This document shows, in pieces, positions 5,993-10,826 of a stretch of DNA of 10,826 nt. The notes beneath the pieces were generated by a model. The model was not told the DNA's origin, did not search any database, and saw only the letters and a program-made list of their open reading frames with translations. A program made the position numbers and the translations under genes. Location of the stretch: positions 1 to 10,826 of the forward strand of contig VMEY01000033.1 in the NCBI GenBank assembly GCA_007375785.1, in the 5' to 3' direction. This DNA comes from Parcubacteria group bacterium Athens0416_74 (GTDB taxonomy: Bacteria; Patescibacteriota; Minisyncoccia; Phycocordibacterales; UBA2100). How positions within the stretch are numbered: the first letter of the stretch is position 1; every line of letters starts with the position of its first letter.

Positions 5993-6021
5993 AGTATAGC
6001 AAAAAAAGACCCTCTTGCCTA
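5993..6021 (-). promoter_or_regulatory. Extended -10 promoter of gyrB
   Basis: Minus-strand TGCTATACT (6001-5993) is an extended -10 element; a poor -35 (TAGGCA, 6021-6016) lies 17 bp upstream. The ATG is 14 bases past the -10, so the leader should be only about seven bases. A run of seven T on the minus strand (6007-6001), which could be the tail of a weak pheT terminator, directly precedes it; I see no convincing stem there. Confidence 0.6.
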
Positions 6022-6049
6022 GTCGAAATTCCCCTCTACAGGTGTGTAT

Positions 6050-7787
6050 TTAGCGCACCTGCCAACCTTTTGCCGTGACTGCGGTATTCACACTTTCCAT
6101 ACGTTCGTTCGCATCTTGATCGGTGAGTGTCTTGTCGAATGATTGGAAGACAAGTCGAAATGCATACGACCGTCTTCCGCCAGCTGGCGGAGTAAACTCA
6201 TCAAAAAGTGCACTGCGCACCAGAAGTGAGCCCGACGCATCGCGGATGATATCGAGCACCTCGTCCGCCTGTGTCCCGTCCGGTACCCAGAGTGCGATAT
6301 CGCGCACTATGAATGGGTATTTTGAAAAGGGTTCATATCGCAACGCTTTCGTAAACGGCAGATCTTCGTACGATTCTCCCGCCCCATACTCGGCGAGATG
6401 CTCTTCAAGGAGCTTCTTATATTCTTCTGTTTTCTTTTGCCCTTTTACATTTTCCACCGCAATTTCTACTTCCGTCTCCTCTATGCCACCCTTCCATACC
6501 GTACCTATCTCAAAAATCTTCACCTGCGCGAGACCGAGCAGATCTTTGTTGCGGATGTTGCGCTCGAGAGCTTCCTGGAGCGACTCAGCTATGCTCCTGC
6601 GCAAATGCGGCTTCACGCCATCGACTTTGTTGAGCACTACACGGTCACCTTTCGTGGTAAATACCGATGTAAACACTTCACTGAAGCCAAGGCTGCAGAG
6701 GAACGCGCGGATGCGTTCGGACCGCGCAAATCCCGCGTTGACTTCTACCGGAGTCGAGAGCGGTGGCAGTTCGACTGTGGGCACGTGCTCATACCCTGCG
6801 ATACGCGCGACCTCTTCCACCAAGTCTTCGGGAATCGAGAGGTCGAGGCGCTCGAAGGGTGCATGTACTTCGAATGTATCTCCTGTCTGCGCGTGAGCAA
6901 GGTCGAGGCGCTCGAAAATGCGCACTATCTCGGGCGCGCTAAACGAAGTGCCGAGCACCTTGTTGATATGTGACACAGAAACGCTCGCGGTCATCTTCTC
7001 TTGGGTCACCGGATATTCGTCGACGAAGCCAACGAGTTCCCCGCCCGTAAGTTCGAGTATGAGATCCGCAACTGCACGCATACCGTACGCAGCGATTTCC
7101 GGTGAGATGACCTGCTCAAAGCGCGACGATGCGTCGGTGCGAAGCTTGAGTGCTGCAGCAGTTTTGCGGACCGATACTCCCTCGAAATTCGCGGACTCGA
7201 TAATGATATCCGATGTCTCTTGTGTGATGCTCGCAGGCGCGCCACCCTTTACGCCCGCGATGCCTATCGCAGAGTCTGCACGCGCATCGGCAATGACGAG
7301 CATAGAGTCAGAGAGCGTGTACTCTTTTTCATCAAGCGCGACCATGCGCTCTTCGCTTCTCGCTTTACGGACCTTAATCGAATACACGCCATCCTTCTCT
7401 ATGAGCTGCCCTGCATCAAATGCGTGCAAAGGCTGTCCCAGGTTAAACATCACGTAGTTGGTCGCGTCGACTACGTTGTTGATACTACGCTGTCCCACCG
7501 ACTCAAGTGCTTTTTTAAGCCACTCAGGTGATGGGCCTACCTGCACACCGCGAATGTAGCCCGCGATATTCGAGTATGGCCGAAAGCTCTTTCGCGATGC
7601 CGCGATGGGAAAGGCAATCATGGCCACGATTGGCAGTCACCTTTACATCGAGCACATCTCCGCCAGCTGGCGGACTCGATATGCTCTCTATTTCAAATGC
7701 ATGAAAAGTGAGAGCTTCTGAGAGGACTTCACTTTCAGGAAGCGGAGAATCGAAAAACGTCTGGAGCCAGTCGCGAGAGATTTTCAT
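6050..7787 (-). CDS. pheT: Phenylalanyl-tRNA synthetase beta subunit, frame broken near the N-terminus
   Basis: PheT pairs with PheS to charge tRNA-Phe. The N-terminal frame starts at the ATG at 7787 (MKISRDWLQTFF), runs through the family motif TANRGHDCLSHRGIAKELSAIL (48-72), then drifts to a stop at 7524. The remainder lies in another frame from about 7575 to the stop at 6050: GPSPEWL, the B3/B4 motif INNVVDATNYVMFNLGQPLHAFDA, a B5 domain, a synthetase-like core (RSERIRAFLCSLGFSEVF) and a C-terminal FDX-ACB domain (LRYEPFSKYPFIVRDIALWV). Joining them needs a +1 shift, and only about 10 residues separate GIAKE from YIRGV where typical PheT has about 35-40, so a deletion of 3n+2 bases is the likeliest cause. 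The OB (EMAP-like) domain normally inserted after about residue 38 is absent. The ATG overlaps the preceding stop (ATGA). Confidence 0.88.
6176..6191. repeat. 16-bp perfect palindrome, copy 1 (encodes PPAGG)
   Basis: TCCGCCAGCTGGCGGA is its own reverse complement and lies within pheT, read as Pro-Pro-Ala-Gly-Gly in a loop of the FDX-ACB domain (FDEFTPPAGGRRSYAF). Confidence 0.9.
7659..7674. repeat. 16-bp perfect palindrome, copy 2 (encodes PPAGG)
   Basis: Identical to the copy at 6176-6191 and read in the same frame as Pro-Pro-Ala-Gly-Gly (ESISSPPAGGDVLDV). It sits at the point of PheT where other bacteria carry the OB domain, a tolerant surface position, about 90 bp from the frameshift. Confidence 0.9.
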
Positions 7788-8146
7788 ATAGTTGAAACAA
7801 ACTCGGATATGCTTTGAACGAGCTCTTCATCGTTGGAATACGCAGCAACGTTCTCTGTTAGGTACTGCAATGAGCCAGATAGCTGCGTTCCCTCTTTGTG
7901 AATACAAAGAATTGGACGATCAAAGGCGTCAGCCCACCCAAGTTCGATACCGATTCCAGTACCCGCCTTTGAAACTTCTGCAACGACGACATCTGCCGAT
8001 TTAATAATATCCTTAGTCTTTACCGCCATCCCTCCATCGTGGGGGAAAATGAGCTCGTGACTTTCATTCAATGCACTTCTACGTAACGGCGCGTACAGTT
8101 CTGTTTCGAAATCAAAATGTCGGGAATGTATCAGGAATATTTTCAT
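7784..8146 (-). CDS. DNPH1/Rcl-like 2'-deoxynucleoside 5'-monophosphate N-hydrolase
   Basis: 120 residues from the ATG at 8146, related to the nucleoside 2-deoxyribosyltransferase superfamily and closest by eye to DNPH1/Rcl, which hydrolyses the N-glycosidic bond of deoxynucleoside monophosphates. The evidence is the N-terminal strand MKIFLIHS, the block SADVVVAEVSKAGTGIGIELGWA (about 50-72), which closely follows the DNPH1 pattern ADVVVAEVTQP..GVGYELGRA, and the strand RPILCIH (77-83). Glu68 is the expected catalytic nucleophile and Asp46 the likely partner acid. It lies between pheS (two bases after its stop) and pheT (4-nt ATGA overlap), so all three are translated from one message. Roles in nucleotide-pool clean-up or salvage are plausible. 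A simple 2-deoxyribosyltransferase is the alternative; the exact substrate cannot be told. The upstream in-frame ATG at 8212 lies inside pheS and is unlikely. Confidence 0.75.
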   Translation of the reverse strand: MKIFLIHSRHFDFETELYAPLRRSALNESHELIFPHDGGMAVKTKDIIKSADVVVAEVSKAGTGIGIELGWADAFDRPILCIHKEGTQLSGSLQYLTENVAAYSNDEELVQSISEFVSTI

Positions 8147-8148
8147 AA

Positions 8149-8880
8149 CTAAAATTGATCGATGAAGCGTAAGTCTGCCGAATGCATGTGGCGTACATCG
8201 TCGATTCCCCATCGAAGCATCGCGAGACGATCGAGCCCCATGCCAAACGCAAAGCCGCGATACCTCTCCGGATCAAGCCCCGCATTGTGCAACACATTGG
8301 GATGTACCATACCGGCGCCCATCATCTCTATCCAACGGTCGCGAAGCTTCTCCGGCGCCGCATCACCGACAAGACGCATGTCGACCTCGACACTCGGCTC
8401 GGTGAAGGGAAAGAAGCTTGGTCGGAATCGGATTTCTACGTTCGCACCGGCGAAGAGTTCTTTGAAGAATTTCTCGAGCGTACCCTTGAGATGTGCGAGC
8501 GTGACATCCTCGCCGACTGCGAGACCCTCTATCTGAAAGAATTCCGCTTCATGCGTCATGTCGGTCGCTTCGTTGCGAAAGACTTTGCCCGGTACAATCA
8601 CCCGATACGGCGGCTCGATTCCTTTTTTCATTTGCGCCTCCATGTAGCGCACCTGCACGGGCGAAGTGTGCGTACGAAGCACGTATCCGGGTTCATCTTT
8701 TATGAAAAATGTATCCTGCATGTCACGTGCTGGATGATCTTTTTGCACATTGAGCGCGTCGAAGTTGTACCACTCACTCTCGAGGAGTGGCCCCGAGGCA
8801 AACGTAAAGCCCATGCCTTGAAAAATACGATTCGCCTCGCGAATCAGGTACGAAATAGGATGCATGTGACCTGTGTCCAT
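8149..8880 (-). CDS. pheS: Phenylalanyl-tRNA synthetase alpha subunit, minimal catalytic form
   Basis: 243 residues, versus about 330-350 for usual bacterial PheS. The protein begins directly at the class II core: GHMHPISYLI near residue 4, motif 1 through GFTFASGPLLE (25-34), LNVQKDHPARDMQDTFF (43-59), motif 2 with VFRNE and Arg102 followed by HEAEFFQIEGL, and motif 3 GFAFGMGLDRLAML with Arg218. The N-terminal coiled-coil arm that contacts tRNA in other bacteria is missing. It is not simply cut off: the bases upstream are a promoter. The start at 8880 (not the ATG at 8901, which overlaps the -10 box) is seven bases past the -10, implying a leaderless message. PheS carries the aminoacylation site that activates phenylalanine. 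It is the first gene of the pheS - hydrolase - pheT operon. Confidence 0.95.
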   Translation of the reverse strand: MDTGHMHPISYLIREANRIFQGMGFTFASGPLLESEWYNFDALNVQKDHPARDMQDTFFIKDEPGYVLRTHTSPVQVRYMEAQMKKGIEPPYRVIVPGKVFRNEATDMTHEAEFFQIEGLAVGEDVTLAHLKGTLEKFFKELFAGANVEIRFRPSFFPFTEPSVEVDMRLVGDAAPEKLRDRWIEMMGAGMVHPNVLHNAGLDPERYRGFAFGMGLDRLAMLRWGIDDVRHMHSADLRFIDQF

Positions 8881-8887
8881 CCGCGTC

Positions 8888-8915
8888 AGTATAACGCGCA
8901 TTAAATGGCTTACAA
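8888..8915 (-). promoter_or_regulatory. Leaderless promoter of the pheS operon
   Basis: Minus-strand -10 TATACT (8893-8888), 16-bp spacer and a weaker -35 TTGTAA (8915-8910). The ATG at 8880 follows the -10 by seven bases. The -10 is flanked by a 5-bp inverted repeat CGCGT/ACGCG (8882-8886 and 8894-8898). Confidence 0.6.
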
Positions 8916-8925
8916 TGAGCCATTT
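8903..8925. promoter_or_regulatory. Inverted repeat between divergent promoters, possible operator
   Basis: Perfect 8-bp arms AAATGGCT (8903-8910) and AGCCATTT (8918-8925) around a 7-base centre. It covers the pheS -35 box and ends one base before the TGC of the divergent glycosyltransferase -10. The position suits a repressor site that could affect both directions. The binding protein is unknown. Confidence 0.5.
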
Positions 8926-8934
8926 TGCTATACT
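8926..8934 (+). promoter_or_regulatory. Extended -10 promoter of the glycosyltransferase operon
   Basis: TGCTATACT, the same extended -10 as gyrB (shared 11-mer TTTGCTATACT). No good -35 is seen. The ATG at 8948 is 13 bases downstream of the -10, giving a leader of about six bases and no Shine-Dalgarno site. Confidence 0.6.
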
Positions 8935-8947
8935 GTATTCACCTTTT

Positions 8948-10180
8948 ATGGGCCTCGCAGCGCTTTCTACATACGTGCTTCTTTTTACGTCCCTCTACTT
9001 TGAGGTGTTCTTGCTACTCGCATTTGTACGCCGTCGCCTCCGCAAGCCACTGCCTTCCGTGGTTCGGATGCCTACCCACTACCCCTCCGTCGCCATCGTG
9101 GTTCCCTGCTACAACGAAGGCCGTACGGTAGAGAGTACGATGCGCTCGCTTCTTGCGCTCGACTACCCCGCTGACCGTCTCGAAATCATTGCGGTCGACG
9201 ACGGCTCGATGGATAACACGCTCGAAGTGCTCCGCACGTTTGAAGTGGACCCCCGTGTCCGCGTATACAGCAAAGCCAACGGCGGCAAACACACCGCGAT
9301 GAATCATGCGATTGAGCGGACTCACGCCGAGCTCATTGGCTGTCTCGATGCCGACTCCGTGGTAGCAAAAGAAGCACTTCTGCGAATTGTACCCGTCTTC
9401 GACAACGCGAAGATTGCCGCAGTGACGCCGGGCATTCACGTACGCGACCCACAAACAATCCTGCAGCACATGCAACATGTGGAATACCGCCTTTCGATTT
9501 TCAACCGTTTCATTCTTGCCGCGCTCGGCTCAGCTTTTATTACACCGGGCCCATTTTCCTTCTTCCGTGCTTCGGTCATCCGCGAACTCGGCGGCTGGCG
9601 GTATGCGCATTCCACCGAGGACATGGAAATGGCGCTTCGCATGCAAGTCGCCGGCCACCTTATAGCAAACGCCCCCAAGGCTGTCGTACACACCGCAACC
9701 CCACGCACACTTCCCGCACTCTTCCGCCAGCGAGTTCGTTGGACATATGGCTGGCTGCGCAACGCGGTCGATTATCGCTATATGCTCGGCAATAAAAAGT
9801 ACGGGAACCTCGGCCTCATCGTGCTACCGTCAGCGATTCTCTCAATCGGAGCGGGTATCTATTTTTTCCTCCGCATTCTCGCCGAAGGAGTATTGATGCT
9901 TCGCGAAGAATTTGCTCGTATGTACTTCTCGGGCTTGTACGTATCACCGGGCTCTTTTGAACTTTTCTATGTCAATACGAGCGCAATGATATTTCTCGTA
10001 TTTGTCAGCGTGGGCCTTATTCTCGTCCTTATCTCTGCAGGCTCGTACATTGGGACCGGCTCGCGTAAGCCTCCCGCCGCTACACCTCTTTTCCTCCTCT
10101 TCTATAGCTTTCTCGCGCCGCTCTGGCTCTCAGCAGCCGTAGTTCGCGCAGTCTTCAAGACTGGTGTAAGGTGGCGATAA
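8948..10180 (+). CDS. Processive family-2 glycosyltransferase, membrane-embedded
   Basis: 410 residues with the layout of BcsA/PgaC/HasA-like polysaccharide synthases: an N-terminal membrane helix (about 8-28), a cytosolic GT-A domain, and about three C-terminal membrane helices (about 288-312, 345-366, 380-402). Catalytic motifs are complete: VVPCYNEG (51-58), DDGS (84-87), GGKHTAMN (112-119), DAD (134-136, metal and UDP-sugar binding), TPGPF (199-203), TED (223-225, catalytic base) and QRVRW (261-265, the QxxRW processivity motif). It should use a nucleotide-sugar to extend a glycan at the membrane; the sugar cannot be determined. The start at 8948 is chosen because its promoter -10 lies at 8929-8934, downstream of the alternative starts at 8873 and 8915. 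A thioredoxin-fold membrane protein follows four bases after its stop. Confidence 0.88.
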   Translation: MGLAALSTYVLLFTSLYFEVFLLLAFVRRRLRKPLPSVVRMPTHYPSVAIVVPCYNEGRTVESTMRSLLALDYPADRLEIIAVDDGSMDNTLEVLRTFEVDPRVRVYSKANGGKHTAMNHAIERTHAELIGCLDADSVVAKEALLRIVPVFDNAKIAAVTPGIHVRDPQTILQHMQHVEYRLSIFNRFILAALGSAFITPGPFSFFRASVIRELGGWRYAHSTEDMEMALRMQVAGHLIANAPKAVVHTATPRTLPALFRQRVRWTYGWLRNAVDYRYMLGNKKYGNLGLIVLPSAILSIGAGIYFFLRILAEGVLMLREEFARMYFSGLYVSPGSFELFYVNTSAMIFLVFVSVGLILVLISAGSYIGTGSRKPPAATPLFLLFYSFLAPLWLSAAVVRAVFKTGVRWR

Positions 10181-10184
10181 TTCT

Positions 10185-10826
10185 ATGGAAGACCCGGTAG
10201 TCGAAACGCGCTCTGCTCGCTGGAGCAGCTACATAGTGGCATTCGTCATCACGGCGCTCATCTTTGCCACGGCGCTCTACGTCTCGAATTACTTCAACAA
10301 CCGCCGCATCGCGGATATACAGGCGACGCAGGACAATATTTCTATAGACATTCTTTCTCTTGAAACACAGTTCGAACTTCTTGCCGAGCATGCCTGCCGC
10401 GATATCACGGAAAACTCCGTACTCTCCAGCGAAATACGTCCACTCGCAAGCAGGCTCTCGTATCTCGAGCTGCAGCCGGGCGTCGATGAGAACGAGCTCG
10501 ACCGGCTCAAGCGCTACTATTCGCTCCTTCAGATAAAAGACCTCATGCTCATGCAAGAGGTTACACAAAAGTGCCGCAACATTGACCCGGTCTTTATCCT
10601 CTACTTCTATTCCAACAAGGGCGACTGTGATGACTGCGAACAGCAGGGATACGTACTTACGGGGCTCAACGAGCGGTACCCACAGCTGCGCATCTACTCA
10701 TTTGATTACAACCTCGACCTCGCGGCACTCCAGACGCTTATCGATATCAACAATGTTCGAGGCGCAGTGCCAGCACTCGTGATAAATGGTCAGGCGTACT
10801 ACGGATTCAAGACCATGGATGATATC
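10185..10826 (+). CDS. Membrane-anchored thioredoxin-fold protein, C-terminus cut by window edge
   Basis: 214 residues are visible and the frame is still open at the window end. Residues 14-33 form one membrane segment (SYIVAFVITALIFATALYV) and 42-130 a mostly helical, charged stalk that may be coiled coil. Residues 135 onward read like a thioredoxin fold: strand PVFILYFYSN, redox motif Cys148-Asp-Asp-Cys151, strand LRIYSFDY, and the cis-proline region AVPALVING (Pro196). The redox domain is probably on the outer face, as in Dsb-like thiol-disulfide proteins, though the orientation is inferred. Cys71 and Cys130 lie in the stalk. The gene starts four bases after the glycosyltransferase stop, with AAGGTGG at about 10168-10174 as a ribosome site, so the two form an operon. 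A specific family name is not assigned. Confidence 0.8.
   Translation, partial: MEDPVVETRSARWSSYIVAFVITALIFATALYVSNYFNNRRIADIQATQDNISIDILSLETQFELLAEHACRDITENSVLSSEIRPLASRLSYLELQPGVDENELDRLKRYYSLLQIKDLMLMQEVTQKCRNIDPVFILYFYSNKGDCDDCEQQGYVLTGLNERYPQLRIYSFDYNLDLAALQTLIDINNVRGAVPALVINGQAYYGFKTMDDI

Noticed and set aside
4179..5999. 606-codon open frame on the plus strand opposite gyrB
   Set aside because: It mirrors gyrB codon structure, has no recognisable motifs, and gyrB on the other strand is unambiguous. Long antisense frames are common in GC-biased genes.
6003..6049. Intrinsic terminator after pheT
   Set aside because: There is a run of seven T, but no stem of convincing length precedes it.
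8182..8904. Plus-strand frame opposite pheS
   Set aside because: PheS motifs 1-3 are complete on the minus strand, and no family was recognised on the plus strand.

Overview
The window (about 55% GC by eye) looks like a chromosomal segment from a Patescibacteria/CPR organism, most likely a Parcubacteria-type lineage. This assignment rests on protein-sequence resemblance recalled for GyrB and PheST, a stripped-down phenylalanyl-tRNA synthetase, very short or leaderless mRNAs, small secreted or anchored surface proteins with a sortase, and a palindromic repeat inside coding sequence. It is an inference; no database was searched.

Layout. (1) Positions 1-1513, minus strand: three small membrane proteins of unknown function (8-310, 443-881, 1005-1442), each with a Shine-Dalgarno site and its own upstream promoter candidate. 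Two of the promoters are fused to the terminator hairpin of the preceding gene in an unusual repeated module. The middle gene needs a +1 frameshift to be read through. (2) Positions 1521-2826, minus strand: an apparently leaderless sortase gene followed 5 nt later by a secreted protein made almost entirely of 21 hexapeptide repeats that fit the left-handed beta-helix consensus. (3) Positions 2846-3847, plus strand: a divergently transcribed anchored surface protein (membrane segment, probable Ig-like domain, Thr/Pro linker, CARDB domain, Tyr-rich tail). (4) Positions 3853-3910: a two-hairpin bidirectional terminator shared with gyrB. (5) gyrB on the minus strand (3915-5978). (6) A minus-strand operon pheS - DNPH1/Rcl-like nucleotide N-hydrolase - pheT (8880 down to 6050). 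PheS lacks its N-terminal coiled coil, PheT lacks its OB (EMAP-like) domain, and pheT is interrupted by a frameshift with an apparent loss of roughly 30 residues. Two copies of the 16-bp palindrome TCCGCCAGCTGGCGGA lie in pheT, both read as Pro-Pro-Ala-Gly-Gly. (7) From 8926 on the plus strand: a divergent operon with a processive family-2 glycosyltransferase and a membrane-anchored thioredoxin-fold protein that runs off the window end.

How it fits together. The housekeeping functions (DNA gyrase, Phe-tRNA charging) are interleaved with cell-envelope functions: sortase, anchored Ig/CARDB protein, beta-helix protein, glycosyltransferase and an extracytoplasmic thiol protein. Promoter-proximal starts split into two classes. 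Four genes (sortase, pheS, the CARDB protein and, nearly, gyrB and the glycosyltransferase) have a -10 box placed so that the transcript would begin at or within a few bases of the ATG. The three small membrane genes at the left end have leaders with clear Shine-Dalgarno sequences. The most noteworthy candidates for something undescribed are the sortase/hexad-repeat pair, the nucleotide hydrolase inserted between pheS and pheT, the fused terminator-promoter module, and the PPAGG palindrome.
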